A DNA stretch of 64,000 bases from Cryptomeria japonica (lineage: Eukaryota; Streptophyta; Pinopsida; Cupressales; Cupressaceae), in contig NC_081412.1 in the NCBI RefSeq assembly GCF_030272615.1, forward strand, positions 673,827,823-673,891,822, in the 5' to 3' direction. Both the position numbers and the translations under genes were made by a program. Each line of letters opens with the position of its first letter. Position 1 is the first letter of the stretch. Positions 22,911 to 34,886 of the stretch are shown piece after piece. The notes under the pieces were generated by a model that ran no database searches, had not been told where the DNA came from, and was given only the letters and a program-made list of their open reading frames with translations.

Positions 22911-24365
22911 GTGAATGAGAAAGAGTTTATTAACACACCTGAAGAGGAAAAAGGAGTGGGATTTGTACTCATAGTGACACCTAAGGAAGAAAAGAAGGAA
23001 AAGAAGGTTGAGATACCACAAGAAGTGCAGCAAATACTTGATAACTTTAAGAAAATCATAAGGGATGGAACACCTGCAACCTTACCACCTCCTAGAGCCA
23101 TTAGCCATCAAATAGACTTCATACTAGGAGCCTCTTTACCAAACAAAGCAGCCTACAAGATGACACCTGAACAGAACAAAGAAGTGGCAAGACAAGTGCA
23201 AGAACACTTAGATCAAAATCTGATAAGAAAAAGCATAAGTCCTTGTGCAGTACCTATCATTTTAGCACCCAAGAAAGGAGGTACATAGAGATTATGCACA
23301 GATTCAAGAGCCATTAATAGAATCACTATCAGGTATAGATTTCCTATTCCAAGGATTGAGGATTTGATGGATTGTTTCGGAGGTGCCAAGTATTTCACAA
23401 AAATTGACCTTAAGAGTGGTTATCACCAGATCAGGATAAAGGATGGTGATGAATGAAAAACAACTTTCAAAATAAATGAAGGTCTTTATGAGTAGCTAGT
23501 TATGTCATTTGGTCTTTCTAATGTCCCAAGTACATTCATGAGACTCATGAATGAAGTGTTGGATGATTTCATTAGTAAATTTGTAGTGGTGTACTTAGAT
23601 GACATACTAATATTCAGTAAAGCTAAAGATAAGCATTTGAAGCATCTTGAAATTGTTTTGAACAAGTTATATGATGAACAAATGACAATCACTTTGGAAA
23701 AGTGTGATTTTATGAAATAGGAATTGGTTTATCTTGGCTTTGTGATCTCAGGTGGAGATTTGAAAATGGATAAAACCAAGGTGGAAGCCATCACAAATTG
23801 GCCTACACCCAAATCAGCAAGTGATGTTCGAAGTTTTCATGGCTTAGCACAGTTCTACAGGAAGTTCATCAGAGGGTTTAGTGAGATTTGTGCATCAATG
23901 CTTGATACTATAAAAGGTGGAGCTAAGGTAAAGTTTCAGTGGACAGATGCAGCAAATAAGGGGTTTGAACTTTTGAAAACCAAGGTTGCTTCTCAACCAG
24001 TTCTTATACTTCCTAGTTTTGACAAGTTATTTACTATTGAATGTGATGCTAGTAATATTGCAGTAGGTGCAGTGTTGAGTCAGGATAATAGACCTGTAGC
24101 TTTCTTTAGTGAAAAGTTAAATGATGCTAAAAAGAAGTACTCTTCCTATGATTTGGAACTCTATGCTTTAGTTCAAGCACTTAGAAAGTGGAGACATTAT
24201 TTGCTTGCAAATGAGTTTATTGCTTATACAGATAATCAGGCTTTGAGTTTCTTGAATTCACAAGATAAGTGAAATCATAGGCATGTTAAATGTGTTGAGT
24301 ACTTACAATCATACACTTTTACTCTTAAGCACAAGAAAGGGAAATGCAATAAAGTAGCAGATGCT
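22911..24365 (+). pseudogene. Chromovirus reverse transcriptase / RNase H
   Basis: The RT blocks appear in order: [37 protein letters not shown], and the catalytic VVYLDDILIFS (Y-L-D-D at 23,592-23,603). The thumb/connection WPTPKSASDVRSFHGLAQFY follows. RNase H carries IECDASNIAVGAVLSQ, YSSYDLELYALV and AYTDNQAL, so the acidic residues are present. Stops at 23,286, 23,454, 23,493, 23,718 and 24,270 mostly sit where the family has Trp or Gln, consistent with C-to-T/G-to-A change. Confidence 0.85.
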
Positions 24366-25889
24366 TTGAGAAGAAGGCTTCTAATAGTGCAAGATGTACA
24401 AGTTCAAAGTATTGGCATAGAATGCTTCAAAGAAATGTATCCCAATGATGAAGATTTTGTAGCCATCTATAAGGTTTGCCAAGCATTTGATAATTCTTTT
24501 CATAGTGAATATGTTAATTATTCTTTGCAAAGTGGTTTGTTGTTTAAAGGTGTGCAGCTATGTGTTCCTCAAGGCTCAATGAGGGAGAATCTGATTAAAG
24601 AAAAGCATAATGGGTGTTTGAGTGGACATTTTGGTCTCAACAAAACATTGGAGTTGGTGCAACATTTCTATTATTGGCCTAAAATGCAACGATATGTTAG
24701 AAGGTATGTGGAGCAATCTATGGTTTGTCGGAAAGCAAAAGGTAATACTTCTAATGTTGGTCTTTATTAGCCTCTTCCAATTCCTACAAGGCCTTGGGAA
24801 TGTGTTAGCATGGATTTTGTAGTAGGCTTACCTAAGACTCAAGTTTGTTTTGATAGCATCTTTGTGATTGTGGATAGATTTAGTAAAATGGCACACTTTA
24901 TTCCTTGCAAGACTACACATGATGCTAGTCATATAGCCTATTTGTTTTTCAAGGAAGTGATTAGAATCCATGGTTTACCTTCTAGCATTGTTTCTGATAG
25001 AGATGTTAAGTTTCTTGGTCATTTTTGGAAGACATTGTGGAAAAGATTGGGTACTAATCTCTCTTTTGGTTCAGCTTATCACCCACAGACTGATGGGCAA
25101 ACTAAGGTGGTCAATAGGACTCTTGGAAACCTCTTAAGGTGTTTGACAAAGGAATATGGCCAAAGTTGGGATCAGCTCATCCATCAGGCAAAATTTGCAT
25201 ACAATGATAGTGTTAACAGGTCAACTGGTAAGAGTCCCTTTGAGATTGTTTATGGGATGCACCCAATGGGGGTCATGGAGTTAAGGGATCTTGGTAACAT
25301 GCAGCAAAAGAGTGGTACAATAGATGACATGGCTCAATCAATGAAGGAAGTTCATGAACAAGTGAGAAAGACTCTTCAAGGTACCTCACAAAAAGTGAAA
25401 GCTAGACTGGATGCATCAAAGAGGGATGTTCAATTTTCAATTGGGGACTTTGTGATGGTTCATTTGAACGAGTCTAGATTGCAAAAGGGAGTTCCCAAAA
25501 AGCTCCAAATGAGGTGTATAGGTCCTTGCAAGATATTGGCTAAGTATGGTTCTAATGCATATAAAATTGATTTGCCTACTGATCTTTCTTTGTCTCCTAT
25601 TTTCAATGTTTCAGATTTGGTGGCATTCAAAGGTCAGCTTCCTAAGGAGGATGATAGAGTTTCAGATGTTCAAAAGTCACTTTCAGACCTACCTCTACCT
25701 CCTCCATCCATTCCTCAAGCTGAAAAGGTGTTGGACTCAAGAGTGTACAAGAAGACTTACCATCAAGTGTACATGGAGCATCTTATCAAGTGGAAAGATA
25801 AACCACTTTCAGAAGCCACATGGGTACATGAAACTGATTTCTCTAAGTCTAGAATTCCTTCTTCTTTTCTTCCTCAAGGAGTCACATGA
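24366..25889 (+). pseudogene. Chromovirus integrase with chromodomain
   Basis: The integrase zinc-binding region HNGCLSGHF...CRKAK (24,606-24,740) has lost one Cys (QSMVC). The core shows SMDFVVG (first Asp) and IVSDRDVKF (second Asp). The third catalytic residue, normally Glu in 'GQTEVVNRT', is Lys (AAG, 25,104-25,106). A C-terminal chromodomain (SRVYKKTYHQVYMEHLIKWK then EATWVHE, 25,736-25,842) would direct insertion to heterochromatin and identifies the chromovirus lineage. A TAG at 24,768 breaks the frame, and the natural end is TGA at 25,887. The last 359 codons are open. Confidence 0.85.
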
Positions 25890-25898
25890 CTTCTTTAT

Positions 25899-25911
25899 CT
25901 TTGGGGGAGTA
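25899..25911 (+). promoter_or_regulatory. Polypurine tract of chromovirus
   Basis: TTTGGGGGAGTA immediately precedes the 3' LTR start, the expected second-strand priming site. Confidence 0.75.
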
Positions 25912-27568
25912 TGGTGCAGGAGCACCTAGTTTCTCTTATACTCTCCATTTTTGATATTTTTCATGTTTAAGTGTCTTGTTAGTTTTGAAATGTTGTCATA
26001 GGTTGTGTTTAGTCATATCATAGGTGTTTGTTCTTAATGTACATTCAAGTAATTTTATGTATTAGTTTCATTTGTTAAGCATTTGGAAGTTGATTGTATA
26101 AATTAGTTTCAGTTTTGGCCTTTGACTGCCTTGTCAAGGGTTTGGGCCTCAAAAATTTATCAACTTGTCTTTATCCAGGTTTGGGCTCCCATGGATGGAC
26201 TTAGACAAGTTGTATGGCACATGTATAGTGTAAATATTTCACATTTTGGCCAGGGTTGTGAGAAAGAAGAGTTTTTGAGCATATGCTAGGCAAATTGGAA
26301 ATGGATTTGGCTGGCAATATGAGTAAGACCAAACTTGTTTGTGCTCAAGACCAATTTGAGTAAGAAAACTTGAGGCAGAGGTCTACACTAGAATTCAAGG
26401 GGTTTTGGATCCATTTGGAGTTCCAAACAATTTACTTTTCATCTTGCAAGTGTGTGTTAATTCTAGCTAGCAACAAGCATACATTTACCAGATTTATGAT
26501 AGTCAAAATTTGGTCTCGGTGCAGAGATGATAACTATTTATTGCATTGTTGGATCTTTATTAATTTTGGATATGTTTCTCTTAATCAAGTTTTCTAAAAC
26601 TCCACCAGAGTGATTGGACTATGTTTTCTATTCTGGAAGTTATTAATGTCTGAGTGTGTGTTAACTCAAGCTGGCAGCAAGTACCCAGTTTTGGGGAATT
26701 AATGAATTTTTGGGTCTAAAATTGCTTTGTGTATATATCCATGCTTTGGAATCTTGTGGTAGGTGTTGGAAGGGTGTTATGAAGTCACCACAAACCTTGG
26801 TGAATGTTCCCATGCTCCTCTAACCTCTGAAAGTGTTGTAAAACATTGAAAGTGCAGTCATAATGCATAAAACAGTCATTTTAATGTTGTATGGCAAGTG
26901 TTTGGTGTAATGACAGTGCAAGGAAGAGTTAGAAAGTAGTTCAAAGTGATGGGGCAGAGATTATAAAATAGTTTGGAAGCTTGGTGGGTGGTACAAAAGT
27001 GGCTTCCTTTGTAACTTGGTTGAAACCCTCTCAAACCCTACTAAATAGGCTAAAAATGTGGACAGTCATTCTACAAACTTCCCAAGGGCTAAAACCATGA
27101 AAATCCTTGAGTTTATACATTATTGACACCATCCATGTCAAGTTTTGTGAAGTTTGTAGTCATCATTTCCCTATACAAGCAAAATTCACTCAATTAGCCC
27201 TCCACGAGCTAGTAGCCCTTTTTAGCCTTGTTTTCACAAAAGTTGAATCCGATTGTCCAAATGTTGCATGAACCTTCCTAACTTGCCTAAATCAGTGGAA
27301 ATACATACAAAGAACCTAATGGAACCTAACATGGTAGTCAAGACACCATTTAGGGGTGTGGACCTATGTTGAGTAACTTGAGAAAGCAAACAAGAGCAAT
27401 GTTGCATAACACACAATAGTGAGGTTGTTTGAGGAGAAGTGTGGGTTTTGGAGTTGGATGCTGCCAAAATCTAATTGTATACATTAGAAAAGCATATCCT
27501 TGGGTCCATTTGACAAACTAGACCAAATTTAGGCTTAATGAGTAACTCCTCACTCAATCTCCCTATCA
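25912..27568 (+). repeat. Chromovirus 3' LTR
   Basis: 1,657 bases, TGGTGCAGG to CCCTATCA. It is collinear with the 5' LTR up to 26,533 except for the ~490-base gap. The remaining 1,035 bases have no partner because the 5' LTR is truncated. The end is fixed by TTGCA and by the copia frame resuming at 27,569. Short ORFs inside (for example 27,234-27,467) are not genes. Confidence 0.75.
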
Positions 27569-28278
27569 TTGCACCTTGATGCTAATCGTCAATCAATGAT
27601 AGTTTTTTTCTTGCAATACCATGCAATTGGATTAGAACCAAGGCAAAATACAAAGCTATGAGTATAATTCCAATCATTTACATCACTTGCCCAATCTAGT
27701 TAGTGAAGCCCACAATCTGAGTAGCACTTGATGTTAAGTGAATGCCAAACTGAGTAGTGCATGTATGTACCTCATCATATTATGTTCACTAGCTTCCAAT
27801 CAATCTCATGAGGATCTTGAGAGAAATAGGAGACACGTCCAATTGTAAAGGAATTCTTAGGATGATTATGTGTCAATTTCAGAATGTTGCCAACCAACTA
27901 TCGATGTAAAGTAACATCAACTAAGGGATTAGGGCAAGTTTTGAAATCAACCATTCCAAATCTATGAAGAAAAGCAAGAGGATACTTATATTAGAAGATA
28001 GAAATTCCCTTTTAAGAGTGATGAACTTGAAGACCAAGGAAGTTATGCAAGGGATCAAGGTCAATCATATCAAAATGCTTAATCAAAGCTTCTGGAGTAT
28101 CTTAAATCATTGAAGAATTTCTTGTAAGAATCAAATCAGTGACATAGAGCACAAGAATTAGAAGATCCTTCCCATGTCTTTGAGTACAAATTATGGATTG
28201 AAATGGCATCGTGTGAAACCAAAGTAAGAAAGAAACTATCCATCTTCTCGTATCAGGCATGAGGGGTCTATTTAAAAC
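27569..28278 (-). pseudogene. Copia remnant, RT to RNase H (piece 2)
   Basis: Minus-strand translation includes DLLILVLYVTDLILT (the RT core, second Asp pair altered to T-D), then LIKHFDMIDLDPLHNFLGLQV, and the RNase H entry YSDCGLH...FCLGSNPIAWYCKKK. All are standard copia blocks and there are several stops. At its right edge the sequence reads toward the 'LYGLKQAP' block and is cut at 28,278 by the next gypsy LTR. It resumes at 37,324. Confidence 0.75.
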
Positions 28279-29173
28279 TGCAATGTAGAAAAATGGTGAA
28301 TGATGAGATCAAGAGGAAAACTACCCTTTCCCTCAAGGGGAGATGAGATTTTCACTATTGATTACCCTTCAAACACTTTTCACCAAGTTACATTTGGAAG
28401 AGGAGAGGAGAATTCACTAGATTCAAGCTTCACAGATGAATATTGAATTCTAGAGGTAAATGGGTTTGGATTGGGGGTTTGCCTTTAGGTCAAACCCCAG
28501 TTTTGGTATTAGCCAAGTAATGAAAGAAAGTACTTGCAAGTAAGATATAAATGAAAGACTAAATTGTAAATCACCTCAAGGGAGGTTGTGGTAGCAATGT
28601 TGATAGAAATTCTTGTGTGGAATTGAATGTTGGAATCAATCTCCTCTTCAATGGTTGAATCCTTGACTTGAATGCAGACTTGAGAATGCTCAATGCTGGA
28701 AATGAATGCCTGAATGCTCTTTGAATGCTTGATCACTTATGGCACATGAAAAACTCCAATCTTTTCCAACTTATGAAAATGAGATGATGATTGCCCCTTA
28801 AATACATGCTAGTGGATTTGATTTTCGTCACAGGCCGATATAGGGGGAGTTTCTCACCCAATGCACAACCAACAATGCAACCCTAGGAAGGGTCCTACCC
28901 CAAAATAGGGCAGGGTTATGGGCTCCACTCCTCTATCTTGGGAGGAAAAGGGTGCCATGCCCCTACCCAAGGGGGGAAAGTGGCGTCACGCCCCTGTCCT
29001 ACCCCTTTCTCCAGGGCAGAGTGCGGATGGGGTGGTACAGAGGCCAATAAAGAAGCTATTTTTGAGGGTTGAGAAATCTTCAATCTTCGATTAGGCTAGA
29101 GGATTTGATCTCACATGTGTGAGGACCCTAATGCAGTTGAAAATTGCTAGGGTCACAATTTTATGACACTACA
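28279..29173 (-). repeat. 3' LTR of gag-protease element
   Basis: 895 bases. The minus-strand start is TGTAGTGTCATAA and the end CTACATTGCA. It is collinear with 36,086-37,323 but lacks the ~330 bases corresponding to 36,255-36,590. It contains a GC-rich block at 28,907-29,010 with repeated CACGCCCCTGTCC-like motifs. Confidence 0.85.
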
Positions 29174-29190
29174 TTTAGCCCCCACTTTAG
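29174..29190 (-). promoter_or_regulatory. Polypurine tract of gag-protease element
   Basis: On the minus strand AAAGTGGGGGCTAAA directly abuts the LTR start. Confidence 0.8.
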
Positions 29191-30815
29191 CAGGAGTATA
29201 AGCGTATGCTAATACTATCGGTAAAGTACAAGGAAACAAGATTGAAAGACTTTTACCACGTCAAGGAGGCAAGATGTGCCAAGCCCCCGATGAACTTAGG
29301 ATATTATGACTTCGATTGACAAAGTAAAAGGGAAGATCAAGAAGGGGAGAACCATGACTACAAGTAGCAAAGTTCCCTTCACTATGAGTCATTAAAGAAA
29401 GGATACCAAAGATTAAAAAGCAAAATAAAGTTCACTAAGTAATTCTAAGTATCAAGAGGAAAAATATGAGTGGAGTGTATGCCCCCACGTTAAAGCGATC
29501 ACACGCACCTTATCGGGAGTGATTGCTTTAAGGTATGATACACCTAAGAGAAAGAGAAGGGAAGGGAGCACGTTATCGCAAGGATTTAGCCCCCAATCAA
29601 GGAATAAACTCAAGGATAATGAACAAAAGAAATGAGGTAGTGTCACTTTCCTCGGGGTTAGTATGGTGTAAGATAACTCATGTATATCATGTATGTATAT
29701 GCATATAATAATCATCATTCTCCAAAGAAGGACACTACCTTAGAAGAAAGGGAAGAGAGGATGTCTTTTGAATCAACATGAAAGAGACAAAGAAAAGCAA
29801 TTAGACATTAAGGGAACAATAGAAGAATAGGGATACACACAGAAGAATGGTCACAAAAGAGAAAGAAAGGAGAGAGAAAGATCTGTAGTGCTAATATTGC
29901 TAATCTAGCACGACATCTGCCTCTCAATCTTGTTGATCACTATTTTGGGAAGGCGAGAACCATGATAGAGGAGTGGCAACAAGCACAACAGATGTTTCTA
30001 TCACAAGATCTAAACAAGGACTATGCTCATGTTGTAAGTCACTTTGTTTGATTCTAGGAGCTAGGATTAGGGTTTGTGAAAACTCATCCAATAAATGGTT
30101 GTAGACATCAACATACTCATACTCACTATAAGAAGCATTAGGAGCTGTATTGCCATTATGAATAACATTTTCACCCATTTATTCATTAAATTTTAGAGAA
30201 AGAGGATAAAGAACACGAATAGGAGTAAAACCATCACATGTTTTGTGAAACTTATGATTTGGAGATGTAGGTTGAACACCTTGCTTAGGATAAAGGGGAA
30301 TCATGTCAATTGTTAGAGTTTGAGGAGAATGAGTATTTTGAGGGATAGCTTCACGAGCTTGAACACGACATCTTCATCGGAATTCTCTCGCACAATGATT
30401 CCGTTGAGTCTTAGTGGAAGGCTGAGAAGGAGGAGGAACACTTGAAAAGGCAAGAATGTTTCTCTCCTTGATAGTGGAAGGTTTAGGTTGAGGTCTTTTA
30501 GGTTGAACAATAGGAGAAGCAGACCTCTTCTCTCAATAAGAGGAAGGAGGTGGAACTGTGCCATAGAAATGAGGAATATTAGGTGTAGGAAAGAGACCAA
30601 GTCCATCATGAGGAGCAGGTATAGGTCTAACCTTAGGAAGAATATTGTTGTTCTCCTTAAGAGAAGGTAAAGTCACGTCCATAGATAAAGGTTGACAATC
30701 TTCCTTAGGAGGAAGATTAGTTCTATCCTTGAGGGAAAGAACCTCATTTTGAAGAATAATAGGAATGTCAAGTTGGAGATCTAGGTTGACTTAGGGATAA
30801 TATCATATCATTCTT
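29191..30815 (-). pseudogene. Post-protease region of non-autonomous element
   Basis: No polymerase motif is present. Minus-strand frames give a proline-rich linker (GLGLFPTPNIPHFYGTVPP near 30,590) and an 84-codon frame at 30,178-29,924 (MGENVIHNGNTAPNASYSEY). I do not recognise this segment. It occupies the place of RT and integrase and may be what remains of a replaced pol gene. Confidence 0.4.
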
Positions 30816-31374
30816 CTATTTTTGATAAGATTGAAAAAGAGCATCGCTCATTGATGGAAGAGATTGAAATTGTTTAGGCCAAAAGAAATCAATAGGAACA
30901 CTAGGGATTCTTTCGGATGGACGGAATAAGCTATGGTTCACATCTATGATTTCTCCATTGTGAGGAAATTTCAGACACTTGTGGATTGGAGAAGCAATAT
31001 CCTTCATGGAAGATAGCCAAGGATAGCCCAACTTCACACAAAATTGCTCTAAAGAAGGTATGATAACAAAGTCAACATTAGAAACATCATATGTTGGTTT
31101 ATAGACAAGAGAATCCATCAAATAACTTCACAACCACATTAAAAACATCATATATTGGTTTATGTAATCGTAAAGTGAAAAGATACTCTTTAGTTATGAC
31201 ATTAACCATGCAAGAGGGATCAACAAGGGCACCACAACAAGGGATATCCTTAACCTTCACAACTATGTATAAAGGTCCATCAGGTGCTCTAATGGTCTCG
31301 CTAGGGTCAAATGTAATACAAGGATCCTTAGGCACATCTCGTGTTTCTACCATATTAACCAAGTTTGGAGCCAT
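30816..31374 (-). pseudogene. Gypsy aspartic protease region
   Basis: Minus strand. The start is GPLYIVVKVKDIPCCGALVD with active-site-like VDPSCMVNVIT, where the family's D-x-G is D-P-S, so the catalytic Gly is lost. It is followed by FVIIPSLEQFCVKLGYPWLS and PIHKCLKFPHNGEI, the segment that follows the protease in Tat-like elements. Two frames overlap near 31,100, so a small frameshift separates them. The product would have processed Gag and is probably inactive. Confidence 0.7.
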
Positions 31375-32332
31375 AGAGGTGAATTCTTCAGAAGAGAATT
31401 AGGCAGAACCTCAATAACATTAGAGGTATGAGAAGGCAAGGGATCAATGAAAATCTTAAGATTTTGATTAGGAGGAGCTATTGATTTATTCCCTTTATCA
31501 TTCACACCTGCCACAAATATAGTATTATTATCAATAAAGTCTTGAATCTTATTCTTCAATGCGAAAAATTTCTCAGTATCATGACTAAGTCGACGATGAA
31601 ATTGACAAAAGGAATTGCTATCAAAATAAGGGGATGCAAGTTTAGAAGGATCAACTAGTTTTATAGGAGGGAGTTTGATAACATTTCTATGCAACAATTG
31701 AGACATAATACTATGTAAAGATTCATTCAAGGAAGTAAACTATTGTTCTCTTTGGAAAAAAATAGAAATAGAAGGCACACCTGTTGTAGCATTCACATTG
31801 TGGTTGTTGATTGTATCATTGAACTTGATGAATCTTTTTGTTAGTTTGAACTTCGCAAACGGTTGTTGAACACTCTCCCTTATCACTCGGAGCCATAGGA
31901 GTAGATTGCTCCATATGACTCACAACTAGTTGATAATTGTGGAGTGTTGTGCACAACTGCGAAAAGGAAGTAAACTTAGACAAAAGAAGTTTTTCCCTGA
32001 TATATTTCTGGTAAATTAGAAATAAAAATTATTTGAATATCATTATCAAGAACATGAAAAAAACTTTGAGCACACAAATTCTTATATCTATCAATGAAAT
32101 CAATCACTTTTTCTTTAACACCTTGTTTACAATGCATTAAATCAGTCAAAGTGATTTTAGGACCAATGTTGTTTTGAAATTTTTGGATGAAAGCATTTGC
32201 TAGTTGTTGAAAGGAAGTGATGGAATAAGAAGGCAAAGAGAAATACCATTGTAAAACCTCATCTCTTAGTATTCTTTTAAACACTTTTGCAAGAAATCTT
32301 TGATCATAAGCAAAATCAGTGCACAAGGTTTG
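31375..32332 (-). pseudogene. Gypsy Gag, C-terminal part
   Basis: Minus strand. The retrotransposon-gag core is clear: VFKRILRDEVLQWYFSLPS and ITSFQQLANAFIQKFQNNIG (32,300-32,150), then LMHCKQGVKEKVIDFIDRYK. Further on FCQFHRRLSHDTEKFFALKN (31,620-31,560) matches the family's short Cys/His motif, with its last Cys replaced by Phe. The frame is cut at 32,333 by the solo LTR and continues at 33,951. Confidence 0.75.
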
Positions 32333-32337
32333 AAATG

Positions 32338-33950
32338 TGTGTAGGGGAAAAAGTGACACTAAGCAAACATGCCCTAATCTCACTTTCAATCACACACTTG
32401 TGGAATACGAAAGAGCCTAGAGGTATCACACAATTGGCTACTTCTGTTTGTGGAAGAGAGAGCCATGGGCTATCTATTAGGATTTCTATTCCTTTGTTGC
32501 AAATGATAGATAGAATGATGCAAGTTCAACTATTAACCCTAAAGTGTAAGTATGAACTAGTAACTTTAAGCTTAAGATTGTAGAATTGAGATTTAATGAT
32601 AAAAAATTGTAAGGATAAGAGGAGAAATGTAAATGTGTACCTTGAATGGATTTGATTCTGCAAGATCTACCGCTGAAGCCGGAAGCCTGAAATACTGAAG
32701 CTGCTACCTCTGAAACTGCCAAAATTCACTGAAATGGACAAGGACTAGGGCGCCCAGCGCCCCTGTCCCAGGGACCAGGGCACCTAGTGCCCCTGTCCTG
32801 GCAGGACCAAGGCACCCCACGCCCCTGTCCTAGCTTTCTAGGTTGGAATTTGGTGTGAAGTTTTGTCTCGGTCCGCTTCTGTTGGATCTGCAACTTGCGG
32901 TGTTCTTCGAATTCAAAAATCTGCACTTATATCTGAAAAGGTATGGTGAGCGGCTATATAGGGTTTTGCCTTAGTCAAACCCCTGCTTTGGTGATTTCCA
33001 CCTCCATGAATAGCCAAGTTGTATTGTAAAAGTAGTGTGTGCAGACCTTGTGTGTGTGCATGATCCTAAAATGCAAGTAAGCAAACTAGAGCAACCTAGA
33101 AAGTAAACCCTAATTGCTTGTAAATGATAATGTAAATGCTCAAAACCAAGATGCAAAGTGATCTAAAGAATGAATATAAATGATATAATGAGGCTTATGA
33201 AAAGACATGAAAACAACATGAAATCATACCCAACCCCAAGGGAGAGGTACAAGCCAATCTTCAGTCGGTGATCCCTTATTGCTCTTCAATGCCTTCAAAG
33301 CCCTAAATGGATGAATGAAATTGACGAATGCTTCATGGATGGATGTTGAATGTTATTGAAGTCTTCAAAGATCTGCTCTTTCGCTGCATATAAGGCCCCT
33401 GAAACCAAAATTCAGATCCTTTCAAATGAAGAAAGAGAGCTCTTATATATGAAACCCTAGGTCTTAATTTCAACTTTTGGCCGACCTAGAGATTGAATCT
33501 CCTGCCAATTTCTTGGGGTTAAGCTTTATTTTATGATTGGATCACGCTCCTAAAATTTCAGAAAAATGTCCGGGACCGTGTGCACTCCGGGCGCCATGGT
33601 CCTGGCAACTTTTCACCAAATTTTCAGGGCCGTCGGATATGATGATTTTAGAGAGAATCCCAAAGTTACAGGTGATTTCGAGATGTTTTGACCCCCAAAA
33701 TCAAGCCCCCAAGTTTGAAATAGGACCTAATTAGGGTTTTTGATTAAATGATGTATTGGAGGAATAAAATGAAAAGGGCCCAACTTTATGATGTGGAAGA
33801 TGATGAAATAGAACCTTAGACCTAATTAATTTAATTAATTAAGTGCTAAAGGAAAAATGCGATGCAAAGTGCAAGATGCGCCAAGGCGGGTGCTAAACTA
33901 GGTGTGAAATTGTACCACCCTAGCAAGTGCGTACAATTTACGATGCTACA
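32338..33950. mobile_element. Solo LTR nested in gag
   Basis: 1,613 bases with TGTGTAGGGG at the left and GATGCTACA at the right, flanked by AAATG (32,333-32,337 and 33,951-33,955). Excising it re-joins the Gag reading THVKTF to FQTLCTDFAYD. There are no coding motifs inside. It shares with the host element's LTRs a GTCAAACCCC-type block (32,975) and a GC-rich CCCCTGTCC repeat (32,748-32,842), so it is probably a related family left by LTR-LTR recombination. Confidence 0.8.
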
Positions 33951-34886
33951 AAATGTTTTGACATGCGTAAGAGGATCACATTTTTCATTATAGAGTTCCA
34001 ATTGAGAGATCTCAACATGTTTAGGTGGCACGACTTTAACAATATCAAAAGAAAGTGGGCTCACAACATCAAAGGTGAGCACACTAAACTTGGGTTGACT
34101 CATAAAAACAATTTGTTGTTGTAAGGAAGACACAGTTTGAGCAAGATTGTTAATTGTTATTTCGGTATTGTTGTTAGACATAGTTGATTGAGAAGGTGGT
34201 GTGATGTTATTAAAAGATCACATGGACTGAGAATAAGGTGGTGGGACACTATGATAAGTGGGCATGGGTGATGATTGGGTAGGAAAATGGACACTCAAAG
34301 GAGGAACAAAGTTGTTGAAGGAATTGCCCCCTTGTGTCACACTAATTGGTTGAGGAATAATAGGAGCACTCATGGAAGACATAGGTAAAGATGGAGGATT
34401 AAATGAAGAAGAGGGATTTCCCCCATGACCAATGGTTGTAGGAATGACATGTTGAGTTGATGTAGCCATGATATTAGAGGTAAAAGTAGGAATACTAGTC
34501 GTAAGAGTAGTCAAAGGAATTGAAGGATTGACTTGTGTTGGAGGTTGTGAGTAACCTAGGGTTTCGACACAACTCTTGATAGGCTTGACATTAAGATCAA
34601 CAATATGTGCAATGTCATGCAAAATATCAATTCCATTCTTATCACTTTGAATCATGCGTTTAAGGCCTTCAATTAATGGAAGAGCTTCACTATTAGGGTA
34701 TTATTGGGACATCCATTGCTGAAAGTTATCAAATTGATTATCCAATGTGGAAAGTTGATCAATAGAGACCCTAGTTAAAGCTTCTTCTTCATCATGAGAT
34801 TCATCAATGGGGTGAATAGACACATTATTAGGATGGGAAGAATTAGCATGATCCTCATTAAAGAAGTCACCCAAATTAGACTCCAT
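33951..34886 (-). pseudogene. Gypsy Gag, N-terminal part
   Basis: Minus strand. It begins MESNLGDFFNEDHANSS (34,886), passes a Pro/Ser-rich stretch (34,655-34,218) and reaches ISQLELYNEKCDPLTHVKTF (34,000-33,955), the entry to the gag core. A stop near 34,701 and a frame break near 34,200 interrupt it. Confidence 0.7.

Larger units (their letters stand above)
20427..27568 (+). mobile_element. Ty3/gypsy chromovirus, decayed, nested in copia
   Basis: A 7.1 kb element with order LTR, gag, protease, RT, RNase H, integrase, chromodomain, polypurine tract, LTR. The ends are TGGTGCAGG and CCCTATCA, with 5-base TSD TTGCA. Removing it re-joins a copia RNase H gene on the minus strand, which confirms the boundaries. 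The left LTR is truncated at 21,543 and runs straight into gag, so the primer-binding site and gag start are deleted. The right LTR lacks about 490 bases present in the left one. At least seven stops and a gag frameshift make it inactive. Confidence 0.85.
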
